Source: Oscillospiraceae bacterium (GTDB lineage: Bacteria > Bacillota > Clostridia > Oscillospirales > Acutalibacteraceae). From it: 64,000 nt of DNA. The stretch covers positions 36,348-100,347 of the forward strand of contig SVOV01000005.1 of NCBI GenBank assembly GCA_015066205.1, given 5' to 3'. Position numbers and translations under genes: made by a program. Each line of letters opens with the position of its first letter. The first letter of the stretch is position 1. Of the stretch, positions 8,439-17,600 are shown in pieces. The notes beneath the pieces are model-generated. The model made no database searches and had not been told where the DNA came from. It worked only from the letters and a program-made list of their open reading frames with translations.

Positions 8439-8839
8439 TATTCATTATCCTCCAGACATTTGATTGTGTTGAATTTCAGACGGTTAAGGGGAATACCGCT
8501 TTTTGCACTTGTGACAGCCATAATGACAGCGGCCTCTTCTTCGCTTGTTCCGATAAGAGTCAGATCGCCGATGGACTGATTCGAGGGGAGGGGAGTTCCC
8601 TCAGAAGAAACGGGAGCGGGAGATATTTCGGGAGCCGCCGTAAGCTCGGCAGCTTTCTTTGCTTCTGCCTTTTTCTGCATTACATCGAAAACCTTACCCA
8701 TTGAATAAACGAAAATTGCAAGGAAACCGAGTACAAGGAAAACTATAGAAAATCCTACAATGGAGATAAGAAGTGTCTGTGAGAAATCCATTTCGGCACC
8801 GACACCGTAAATATTTTCAAATACGCCTAACATTCTCAT
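8438..8839 (-). CDS. oadG: OadG-family gamma subunit of the decarboxylase pump
   Basis: 133 residues with one N-terminal membrane helix (LLISIVGFSIVFLVLGFLAI) followed by a charged linker, fitting the gamma/delta subunits that hold the membrane and soluble parts together. The C-terminal ~45 residues (EEEAAVIMAVTSAKSGIPLNRLKF) are an extra conserved segment seen in Clostridia homologues. It lies three bases after the alpha subunit and overlaps the biotin-carrier gene. Confidence 0.85.
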   Translation of the reverse strand: MRMLGVFENIYGVGAEMDFSQTLLISIVGFSIVFLVLGFLAIFVYSMGKVFDVMQKKAEAKKAAELTAAPEISPAPVSSEGTPLPSNQSIGDLTLIGTSEEEAAVIMAVTSAKSGIPLNRLKFNTIKCLEDNE

Positions 8840-8842
8840 TGC

Positions 8843-10225
8843 TTATTCCTCCTCAACTGCAACAATGCTGTAAGTGAAGGTGTGCTTCTTGAGTTCTTCT
8901 CTTACCTCAAAGAATTTTTCTGCTATCTGGGGGAATGCGATGTATGAAAGAACATCCTCGTCACATTTTGCCTTATCGCCGAGCTGGGCCTTTGTCTTTT
9001 CAAATGCGGGCTCAAGGGTATCTGCAAAACGGCATTCCATAGGCTTCTCGTCGCCGAGAACAAGAGTCTTCAGCTCTTCGCTGATCTCTCCGGGAGCTCT
9101 GCCGTATTCGCCCTTTACATAGTTCTTTACTTCCTTGGAGATATTCTTATATCTGCCGTTGAGAACATTTGATGTAGCCTGAACGCCGACCATCTGGCTC
9201 ATGGGAGTAACAAGGGGAGGATAACCCATATCCTTTCTTACTCTGGGAGTTTCCTCAAGAACCTCCTGAAGCTTGTCAAGCTTGCCCTGTGCTGTAAGCT
9301 GAGCCACAAGGTTTGAAAGCATACCGCCGGGGATCTGATATCCGAGAGCGTCTGTATCTGTTGCCATAACAACGGGATTAAGAAGACCTGCCTTAAGACA
9401 TTCGCCTCTGTAGGGCTTGAAGAAATCGTTGATCTTCTTGAGAGAGTCAAGGTCAAGACCTGTTTCGTAGCCGTACTGACGGAGAACATATTCCATAGTT
9501 TCTGTTGCGGGCTGTGCAGTACCGCCTGAGAAAGAGGAAATTGCAGTATCGATAACATCGCAGCCGGCTTCAACAGCCTTGAGAAGAGTCATAAAGCCGA
9601 GACCTGTTGTTGAATGTGTGTGAAGAACAACGGGCATTGCTGTAGCATCCTTGATAGCCTTTACGGTATCGTATGCCTCCTTGGGGCTCATAATACCTGC
9701 CATATCCTTGATGCAGATGGACTGTACGCCCATAGCCTTGAGATCTTTTGCAGTCTTCACATAGCTGTCAAGATCGTGGATGGGGCTTAAGGTGTAGCAG
9801 ATAGTACCCTGAACCTCTGCACCGTTTTTGAGAGCCTCATCAACTGCAACCTCAATGTTTCTGAGGTCGTTGAGAGCATCGAAGATTCTGATAACATTGA
9901 TTCCGTTTTCAATGCTCTTTTTTACGAACATTCTTACAACATCATCGGGATAGTGCTTGTAGCCGAGAAGATTCTGTCCTCTGAGAAGCATCTGAAGCTT
10001 TGTGTTGGGACAAGCCTTTCTGATCTTTCTGAGTCTTTCCCAGGGATCCTCGTTGAGGTAACGAAGACATGAATCAAAGGTGGCACCGCCCCAGCATTCA
10101 AGAGAATAATAGCCTGCTTTATCGAGTGTTTCGAGGATGGGCTCGAATTCACTGAAAGGCATTCTTGTTGCAATCAGGGACTGATTTGCATCTCTGAGAA
10201 TTGTTTCCGTAAACTTAATTTTCAT
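8843..10225 (-). CDS. oadA: Oxaloacetate decarboxylase alpha subunit (carboxyltransferase)
   Basis: 460 residues. An HMGL-like TIM barrel (ETILRDANQSLIATRM, metal-binding HTHSTTGLG) is followed by the conserved PYC_OADA region; no biotin domain is attached. It transfers the carboxyl group of oxaloacetate to biotin, giving pyruvate. The ATG at 10225 is chosen: AAGGAG lies seven bases upstream, whereas the ATG six bases earlier would almost touch it. First gene of the operon alpha-gamma-biotin carrier-beta. A relative acting as a pyruvate carboxylase B subunit is possible, but the three pump genes next door favour the decarboxylase. Confidence 0.92.
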   Translation of the reverse strand: MKIKFTETILRDANQSLIATRMPFSEFEPILETLDKAGYYSLECWGGATFDSCLRYLNEDPWERLRKIRKACPNTKLQMLLRGQNLLGYKHYPDDVVRMFVKKSIENGINVIRIFDALNDLRNIEVAVDEALKNGAEVQGTICYTLSPIHDLDSYVKTAKDLKAMGVQSICIKDMAGIMSPKEAYDTVKAIKDATAMPVVLHTHSTTGLGFMTLLKAVEAGCDVIDTAISSFSGGTAQPATETMEYVLRQYGYETGLDLDSLKKINDFFKPYRGECLKAGLLNPVVMATDTDALGYQIPGGMLSNLVAQLTAQGKLDKLQEVLEETPRVRKDMGYPPLVTPMSQMVGVQATSNVLNGRYKNISKEVKNYVKGEYGRAPGEISEELKTLVLGDEKPMECRFADTLEPAFEKTKAQLGDKAKCDEDVLSYIAFPQIAEKFFEVREELKKHTFTYSIVAVEEE

Positions 10226-10275
10226 TTTCATACTCCTTATCTGAAAAATCAAAACTCAAATCTTTACCAGCGTAT

Positions 10276-10304
10276 ACTATAACACAAAATTAATTCGGGT
10301 GCAA
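10276..10304 (-). promoter_or_regulatory. Probable promoter of the decarboxylase operon
   Basis: On the minus strand TTGCAC (10304-10299) and TATAGT (10281-10276) are separated by 17 bases, about 50 bases before the alpha subunit ATG. The -35 box is weak and the -10 box good. Confidence 0.5.
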
Positions 10305-10348
10305 GCATTATTTACGATAAAAAGCGTATTTACAGATATTATGTGAAC

Positions 10349-10377
10349 TTGACTAATCTTAAAGAAAATACTATAAT
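10349..10377 (+). promoter_or_regulatory. Sigma-A promoter of mcsA-mcsB
   Basis: TTGACT (10349-10354), 17-base spacer, TATAAT (10372-10377), 35 bases before the mcsA ATG. I see no CtsR-type direct heptamer repeat over it. Confidence 0.75.
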
Positions 10378-10412
10378 AATTTGATGGATTATGCAAAAAA
10401 CGGAGGACGGCT

Positions 10413-10910
10413 ATGCTTTGTCAGAACTGCAAGAGAAATGATGCAAGAGTGCATGTAAAAAGAATAGTAAGCGGAGAAAGTGCAGAGATACATCTTTGCA
10501 CAGCCTGTGCCACGGCGCTGGGGCTTTCTGATTCCGCCGCATCATTTTCTCCTGTCCGTGATGTTTTCGGAAATATATTTTCCTCTTCCGAAAACAAGAC
10601 TTCGGGAAGACTTATGAGATGTGAGACCTGCGGATTTTCCTTTGAGGATATTTCCGAAACAGGAAGACCGGGCTGTCCCGACTGCTACAGGGTATTCTTG
10701 AGGAAGCTGCGTCCCGCTCTCGGAAAGCTTCACGGAAGAGCCGTTTATAAGGGAAAAATACCCTCGGCGGTCAGTGTCAGCGCAAAAAATGAAGAAAAAA
10801 TAGAAATGCTGAAAAAACAGCTTACCGAGGCGGTTGAGGCACAGCAGTTTGAACAGGCGGCGGTGCTTCGTGACGAAATAAAGAGGCTTTCAGAAAAGGA
10901 GGGACAGTAA
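10413..10910 (+). CDS. mcsA: McsA, zinc-binding activator of the arginine kinase
   Basis: 165 residues. Paired CXXC zinc motifs lie at the N-terminus (MLCQNCKRND, then HLCTACA) and middle (CETCGFSF, GCPDCYRVF). A C-terminal UVR motif (LTEAVEAQQFEQAAVLRDEI) is shared with UvrB/UvrC. McsA activates McsB and helps deliver arginine-phosphorylated proteins to ClpCP. GGAGG precedes the ATG, and the mcsB ATG follows its stop by one base. In most Bacillota ctsR sits directly upstream; here the upstream gene is the unrelated, divergent decarboxylase operon. Confidence 0.93.
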   Translation: MLCQNCKRNDARVHVKRIVSGESAEIHLCTACATALGLSDSAASFSPVRDVFGNIFSSSENKTSGRLMRCETCGFSFEDISETGRPGCPDCYRVFLRKLRPALGKLHGRAVYKGKIPSAVSVSAKNEEKIEMLKKQLTEAVEAQQFEQAAVLRDEIKRLSEKEGQ

Positions 10911-10911
10911 A

Positions 10912-11919
10912 ATGACAGAAAACGGAGTGAATACCTCCCGTGAGCTTTTTGATGTTGCTCTTTCAACAAGAGTAAGGCTTGCAAGAAACATCGAGGGGCT
11001 CCCCTTTCCCGTAAGACTCAATTCCCTTGAAAAGCAAGAGATCGGCAGAAGGGTCTGCGGAATTCTTGAGGAGAAGAATATCTGTCCCGATATTATAGAA
11101 ATGAGCTCTCTTTATCCCTTTCAGGTGGTGGCTCTTGCAGAACGCCATCTTATCAGCCCCGAATTTGTAACGGGGGACGACGGAAGAATTCTTCTTCTCG
11201 GAAAGGATGAAAAGATCAGCATAATGCTCTGCGAAAGAGATCATCTGAGGATTCAGGGCTTTGAAAAGGGTCTTGACCCTGAGTCTGCTTTTAAGACAGC
11301 TTCAATGTATGAGGATGCAATAAGCTCCCGTATTCAGCTTGCCTTCGACGGAAAGCTGGGCTTTCTTAATCAGAATCCCAAGGATATCGGAACGGGAATG
11401 AGAGCATCTGTCTTAATGCATCTTCCCGCATTGTCGAGAACGGGGGCTATGGAAAAATTCTCCGCCACTGCACAAAAGCTCGGATTTTCCGTCAGAGGCT
11501 CGTACGGTGACGGTGCTTCCGTAAAGGGTGATATTTTCAGAATAAGCAATACTCTTACAATGGGAATCAGCGAAGAGGATGCATTGGGAAATCTCAAGGC
11601 TATCGCACTTCAGCTTGCAACAAAGGAGCGCTCCGCTGCTGAAGGTTTAATATCCGATATTAATATAAAGGACCGTATAAACCGCAGTGCGGGGCTTATC
11701 AGGAATGCTGTTCTTTTATCCTCGGATGAAATGATGGAGCTTCTTTCCTGGGTAAGACTCGGTGCTCTTTACGGAATCGTTGAAGCAGATGTTGAGCTTA
11801 TAGGAAAGCTTTTTGTCAGTATGCAGCCGGCAAATATATGTGTTCTTGCAAAGCAGAAGCTTCCCGAAAGCAGTCTTGACGAAATCAGAGCGGCAACAGT
11901 CAAAAAAATATTTGAATAG
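10912..11919 (+). CDS. mcsB: McsB protein-arginine kinase
   Basis: 335 residues of the phosphagen-kinase fold that phosphorylates arginine side chains as a degradation tag for ClpC. Family motifs are STRVRLARNIEGLPFP near the N-terminus, the catalytic-region CERDHLRIQGF, the GTGMRASVLMHLPAL substrate/nucleotide segment, and DRINRSAGLIRNA in the C-terminal part that holds the phosphoarginine-sensing region. Length is slightly below the usual ~350 but no motif appears lost. It is translationally coupled to mcsA, and a terminator separates it from clpC. Confidence 0.95.
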   Translation: MTENGVNTSRELFDVALSTRVRLARNIEGLPFPVRLNSLEKQEIGRRVCGILEEKNICPDIIEMSSLYPFQVVALAERHLISPEFVTGDDGRILLLGKDEKISIMLCERDHLRIQGFEKGLDPESAFKTASMYEDAISSRIQLAFDGKLGFLNQNPKDIGTGMRASVLMHLPALSRTGAMEKFSATAQKLGFSVRGSYGDGASVKGDIFRISNTLTMGISEEDALGNLKAIALQLATKERSAAEGLISDINIKDRINRSAGLIRNAVLLSSDEMMELLSWVRLGALYGIVEADVELIGKLFVSMQPANICVLAKQKLPESSLDEIRAATVKKIFE

Positions 11920-11962
11920 TATTTTGCCCGCTGAATTAAACTGTAAAAAATACCATATACTT

Positions 11963-11990
11963 AAAGCAGACCGAAAGGTTTGCTTTTTTG
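11963..11990 (+). terminator. Terminator between mcsB and clpC
   Basis: Stem AAAGCAGACC pairs with GGTTTGCTTT (one G-U) around a GAAA loop, followed by a T run. It would uncouple clpC from mcsAB at least partly. Confidence 0.75.
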
Positions 11991-12047
11991 TTTTTAAAGG
12001 AAAAAACTGTGATCCGATATTAAATATTGACCTGAGAGGTATTTTTT

Positions 12048-14495
12048 ATGTTTATGTTTACGGGATTTTCAAATAAAGCCAATGCGGCTCTCAACAGTGC
12101 CGTAGGCTGTGCCGAGGATATGGGGCATACTTATATCGGCAGTGAGCATATTCTTGCGGGGCTTCTTAAGGACCCTACGAATGTGGCTTCTGTGATTCTC
12201 AGCACGAAAAAAATTAATTATCAGACCTTTTATGAGGTAATAAGAATGAATATCGGTGTAGGCTTTCCCACGAGGCTTTCGGAAAAGGATATAACCCCGA
12301 GAGCGGGGAGGATACTCAGAAATGCAGTATCGTGTGCCGCGGCAGACGGAAGTGCGGTGGCGGGAACAGAGCATATTCTTTCTGCGATTCTGAAGGAGCC
12401 CTCCTGCTTTGCAAGCCGTGCCCTCGTTAAAATGGGAGTTGCCCCGTCGGAGCTTTATTCGGAGATCACAAGATATTTTTCCGACGGTGAGCAGATAAAA
12501 AGAAATACAAGGCTCAAGGAGAAAAATACTGCGTCTTCAAGGCTTTCTTACCTTGAACGATACGGCAGAAATCTTACTGCCGCCGCTGCCTGCGGAAAGC
12601 TTGACCCCGTTACGGGAAGAAGCCGTGAAATAGACAGAGTAATTAAGATCTTATGCAGGAGGATGAAAAACAACCCCTGTCTTATAGGCGAGCCCGGTGT
12701 TGGAAAAACGGCAGTGGCAGAGGGACTTGCTCTCCGTATAGCTTCCTCCGAGGTGCCCGAGCTTCTTAAAAATACGGAGCTTTATTCGCTTGAACTGACA
12801 TCAATGGTTGCGGGTGCAAAATACAGGGGCGACTTTGAAGAGAGAATAAGAAATGTGGTTTCCGAGGTAATTTCTGCGGGAAATATCATCCTTTTTATTG
12901 ACGAGATCCATAACCTCATAGGTGCGGGCTCAGCCGAGGGTGCGGTGGATGCGGCAAATATCTTAAAGCCCGTTCTCGCAAGGGGAGAAATAAAGCTTAT
13001 CGGTGCCACAACGCTTGACGAATACAGAAAAAATATTGAAAAGGATGCCGCTCTCGAAAGACGCTTTCAGACTGTGTCCGTCGAGGAGCCCGATATGGCG
13101 GGAGCCCTTGATATACTTAAGAATCTGCGTCCGAGATATGAGGCATTCCACAGGGTAAAAATAAGTGATGAGGCACTTGAAAGTGCTGTTGAATTATCAT
13201 CAAGATATATTACCGACCGCTTTCTTCCCGATAAGGCAATAGACCTTATTGACGAGGCATCGGCGGGGGTGAGTATTGCGGGAGACACACCATCTCCCGA
13301 GGTGCTTGAGCTTGAAAAAAGAGCCGAAAAAGCAGGAAAAGAAAAAATTCTTGCAGTGAATTCACAGAATTTTGAAGAGGCGGCGCGCCTTCGTGACGAG
13401 GAGAAGAAACTGCTTGAAATGATAAGAAAGGAAAGGTCGGCTGTCAGAGAAACAGAAATGGATCTTCCTGCTGTAACGGCTGAAAATATAGCCGAGACCG
13501 TAAGCTCCTGGACAAAGATCCCCGTGCACAGTCTCTGTACGGGAGAGAAGCAGAAATTAAGAGAGCTTGAAAAGCTTCTCGGTGAAAAAATCATCGGTCA
13601 GGAGAGTGCAATAAGGACGGTTTCATCTGCCGTAAGGCGGGGAAGACTGGGGCTTTCGGACCCTATGAAGCCCGGCGGTACCTTTCTGTTCTGCGGGCCT
13701 ACCGGAGTGGGGAAAACGGCTCTTGCAGAAGCTCTCGCCGAGGCTGTTTTTACGGGCAGGGATTCCTTTATAAGGCTTGATATGTCTGAGTTTTCCGAGC
13801 GTCATTCGGTGTCAAGGCTCATAGGCTCTCCTCCCGGATATGAGGGCTTCTCCGAGGGCGGTCAGCTTGTCAACAAGATCAGGAAAAATCCGTATTCCGT
13901 AGTGCTCTTTGATGAGATAGAAAAGGCGCATCCCGATGTGTTCAGCTTTCTTCTCCCGCTTCTTGATGAGGGAATACTGACCGCCTCCGACGGCAAAAAG
14001 GCAGACTGCAGAAACTGTATTATTATTCTTACCTCAAATGCGGGTGCAAGGCTTATCGGTGACGGCAAGGTATCTCTCGGTTTTTCGGGAAACGGCGGCG
14101 ATGAGGACAGCCTGATAAAGGCTTCTGTCAGGAGTGAGCTTAAAAAGATATTTCCGCCCGAATTTCTCAACCGCATTGATGAAACCGTTATTTTTTCAAG
14201 ACTGGGAAAGGAAGAAATACGGGAAATTGCAGTGCGGCTTCTTGAAGAAACGGTAAAAAGGCTGAAAAACAGAGGAATTTCAGCAGATATATCCCCCGCA
14301 GTCAGCTCATTTATTGCGGATAAGGGGTATGATAAGGCATACGGTGCAAGAAATCTCAGAAGGCTCATAATAAATGAAATTGAAACACCGCTCTCGGAGC
14401 TTCTTTTCGGAGATAACGAGCCCGAAGAGGTTAAAATAGATGTAATCGACGGCAAGCTCCGATTTTTATTAATAGAAAATAAACAAATTTTGTAG
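12048..14495 (+). CDS. clpC: ClpC, AAA+ unfoldase of the Clp protease
   Basis: 815 residues with the full ClpC architecture: two N-terminal Clp-N repeats (residues 1-150), AAA1 with Walker A GEPGVGKT near residue 214, a middle domain with a UVR-type coiled segment (SQNFEEAARLRDEEKKL), AAA2 with GPTGVGKT near residue 550, and the C-terminal D2-small domain. It unfolds substrates, including McsB-tagged proteins, for ClpP. AGAGG precedes the ATG at 12048 by eight bases. The gene follows mcsAB but behind a terminator, and no clear own promoter could be assigned. Confidence 0.95.
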   Translation: MFMFTGFSNKANAALNSAVGCAEDMGHTYIGSEHILAGLLKDPTNVASVILSTKKINYQTFYEVIRMNIGVGFPTRLSEKDITPRAGRILRNAVSCAAADGSAVAGTEHILSAILKEPSCFASRALVKMGVAPSELYSEITRYFSDGEQIKRNTRLKEKNTASSRLSYLERYGRNLTAAAACGKLDPVTGRSREIDRVIKILCRRMKNNPCLIGEPGVGKTAVAEGLALRIASSEVPELLKNTELYSLELTSMVAGAKYRGDFEERIRNVVSEVISAGNIILFIDEIHNLIGAGSAEGAVDAANILKPVLARGEIKLIGATTLDEYRKNIEKDAALERRFQTVSVEEPDMAGALDILKNLRPRYEAFHRVKISDEALESAVELSSRYITDRFLPDKAIDLIDEASAGVSIAGDTPSPEVLELEKRAEKAGKEKILAVNSQNFEEAARLRDEEKKLLEMIRKERSAVRETEMDLPAVTAENIAETVSSWTKIPVHSLCTGEKQKLRELEKLLGEKIIGQESAIRTVSSAVRRGRLGLSDPMKPGGTFLFCGPTGVGKTALAEALAEAVFTGRDSFIRLDMSEFSERHSVSRLIGSPPGYEGFSEGGQLVNKIRKNPYSVVLFDEIEKAHPDVFSFLLPLLDEGILTASDGKKADCRNCIIILTSNAGARLIGDGKVSLGFSGNGGDEDSLIKASVRSELKKIFPPEFLNRIDETVIFSRLGKEEIREIAVRLLEETVKRLKNRGISADISPAVSSFIADKGYDKAYGARNLRRLIINEIETPLSELLFGDNEPEEVKIDVIDGKLRFLLIENKQIL

Positions 14496-14558
14496 AAAAC
14501 TGATAAAACCGAGAGAAATAATTTTACACAATAATGAAAGTAAAATTAAATTCTCTTA

Positions 14559-14587
14559 TTGAAAAAAAGCTTTAAATATATTATAAT
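14559..14587 (+). promoter_or_regulatory. Promoter of the 1578-residue secreted protein
   Basis: TTGAAA (14559-14564), 17-base spacer, TATAAT (14582-14587), leaving a leader of roughly 50 bases before the ATG at 14643. Confidence 0.7.
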
Positions 14588-14642
14588 AACTCCGTATCAA
14601 TATGTCCTCGGGCATAAATTTCAGATAAGGAGTTGTTTTTTG

Positions 14643-17600
14643 ATGCGAATGAAGAAAATACTCAGTGTATTTCTTGCTGCAGTTATGCTCTTCAGCGTTA
14701 TGTCACTCGGTATTACGGGTGCCGCTGCGGAAATTGACTACGACGCTCAATACCGTTTACTTGCATTGGCTCTTCAGAATGAGCATGTTCGTGAACTTAC
14801 CAACTACACAGTTTCAAATGTTACACTTGATAACGGAACGGGCGGTTTCGATACCGAAGCCCGCGGCTTTGCCTATGACCACCGTGTTACGGCAAGGGAT
14901 AATGCTGCAGGTGATATCCTCTCTGCTGCAAACCGTTTCTATTACCTTGCTGAAAATCTTATGAGCTATAAGTACGGACAGGGTTGCTATGATGCTTCCA
15001 CTCTTCTTTCTTATATCACAGAAAAGATAGAGCCTTATTTCCTTGCAACCTCAGGTACGGGCGAAAAGATATATGAAGATTTCTACGGTAACCGCTACTA
15101 TCCCACACCTGAAGAAATTGAAGCCTACAACAAGGCTGTAAAGGATATTGAAGCTCTCGGTGCCGAGGTAAGCCAGGCTACTCTTACAGAGCTCGGTATT
15201 TACTTTATGGAAATGAATGACTGGGAATACTACAATGTAGACGCTATTCTCAAGTATTTCGTAGGTAATGTCCTTAAAATAAATACAGGTAACTGGTTCC
15301 ACCGCTTCGCTTTCGTAGTTGAAACCTCCATTGATACCATTCTTGAGGAATCAGGCGGTATTGACTCAATGGCAAATCCCACCCTTACCATCAGAACGGC
15401 TGTTTATCAGATCGAATATCAGAAGGAATATAACGAAAGTATGTCAAAGGCATATTTCTCCTTTGCGCCTCCTTCTCTTGAAACAGTTCATCAGGGCTTT
15501 GCTCAGGAGTTCGGCTGGGATAACGGTGAAAGTGCAGACCTTACAAAGCCCGACGGGCTCTTCCCCGGACTTCTTCGTAACGGTCAGGCATCCGCTTTGA
15601 TGATCAAGGTGTCCTATGACACTACATCGGTTCCCTATCTTCAGGAGTGCACCTTAGCGTTCGATAAATACATTATGACTCCCTACGATCAAGCAACAAA
15701 TACAAAATGGGACTCACAGTTTGTTTCATGGTCGGACGAAACCGTAAATAACCATCCCGACACTCCCGTAATTCTCGGCTATGCAAAGGACCTTACCGAT
15801 TATCTCAGTAACGAGGCTCTTCAGGCCGTTTTCGGTAACCGTCTCGGTAATATGGTTACTCTTGCTTATCTTTTCAAGACATCAAGAAGTGACCCCACCA
15901 GAACAGTACGCGGAACAGCTACATATACGGCAACTGCCGAAAAGCTTGACGATATTATTTCTGACCTTGATGCTCTTGTTGCTCCCAATGAAGAGGAAAC
16001 AGAGGATGTTAAGATATCAAATAAGGTTGCAACTGTTGTTTCAATGTTCCTCGATGTCGGCGATCTTCTCGGCATTGAAGGCGAAATCGACTATTCAACC
16101 CTTGAAGACCTTATAGGAAAGGTTCTTCAGCAGCTTGTTTTCTCCGATGCTATCATCAATATGCTGGTTGAACTTCTTTATCCGATGATAGTTAAGCTTA
16201 TTGTTGACAATCTCGGTTCTATTGATGTTATCGGCGGTGTTGCCGTTGACCTTGTAGGAAGTATTCTTGAAAACAATAACCTTGCAATTTATCCCAATAC
16301 TCTCGGTGATCTTCTTGTTAACGACTTTGGTGATAAATATATTACAGCTGCTACAATTCTCAGAAACGGCGGAGATAATTGGGAAAATGTTAATTGCTCT
16401 GCTCTTGTCTGGGGTGTTGATGATGCTCCTATTGACAAGAAAAAGGATGTTTTCATAGATGCTCTTTGTGCAGCTCTCGGAGGATTCACACGTCTTCTTG
16501 TTACAATGCTTTGCGGTGACGCAGAATTTGAAAATAAAGATGCTGACGAGCGTTTCGGTAAGTATTATGACCTCGGTGTTATTAATCTTGTCATTTTAGG
16601 TAAGGTCTGGCTTTCTTCACAGGGACTTTATACAAAGCTTTTTATTCCTCTTTACAGAGTTTTAGGCCTTAGTGAAAATGAGTATCTTTCCTCTGCTCAG
16701 TTCCATGCTAACATTGCAACTGATTTTAAACAGTGTCTTAAAATGGCGGTTACTCCCATCGTTGACTGGGTAATGAACCATGTAGCAAAGAAGCCATTTG
16801 AAACTATAATGAAGCTTGTTCCCAACCTTGTTCATTTTCTTTCCCGTCAGGGCGGAGACCTTCCCTATGCTGATGATTGGGCAAATGCTGACTTCTTAGG
16901 TGACGGTCAGGAAAATTCTCATAAGGGCTTCTCGGATCTTCAGACTCACAGCCTTTGGGGTATTCTTGAACATGTGCATCTTAAAATAGTTCTCGTCGGT
17001 CAGGCTATCAATATTGAAGGCTCAATTGCAAATCTTATCGGTAATGATACCGGTGCGATGCTTAAATCTCTTAACGCTCTTCTTAATGAGGTTATTTCGT
17101 TTACATATGATACCGACGAAATTTACTCTGTAAACGATGCCTGTTATTCTGATGCTAACGGTGTTATTGTTCTTCCCGATTCGACAGAATATGCTCTGGA
17201 TCCCGGAAGATACAGCAATGCGCATACCGAATACTGGTCAGACGCATCAAATACACAGTTTTCACTTGTTGAGGATGAAGCTCATCCTTTCCATCACGAC
17301 AATATTACTTATGTTAAGAAGCCCTATTATATCCCCGCTGTTCCCGAAGCCAAGCTTATCTCCTGCGGTGAGATAGATCCCGTTACAAACACGGTTAAGG
17401 TTGACCATCCCGGTCTTGTATTCAAGTTCTTACTCCGTTATTTGCTTTCGGCTCTCGGCTACAGATATGACCTTCACCAAGAGGGTCTTCCCACGGTTAT
17501 CGAGTGCTTCGGTCTTGATATGGAAAGCGAGCTTTTCATGGGTCTTACTCTCGGTGATATCATCACTAATGTTATGATCCACCCCGACGAAGCTCTCTGT

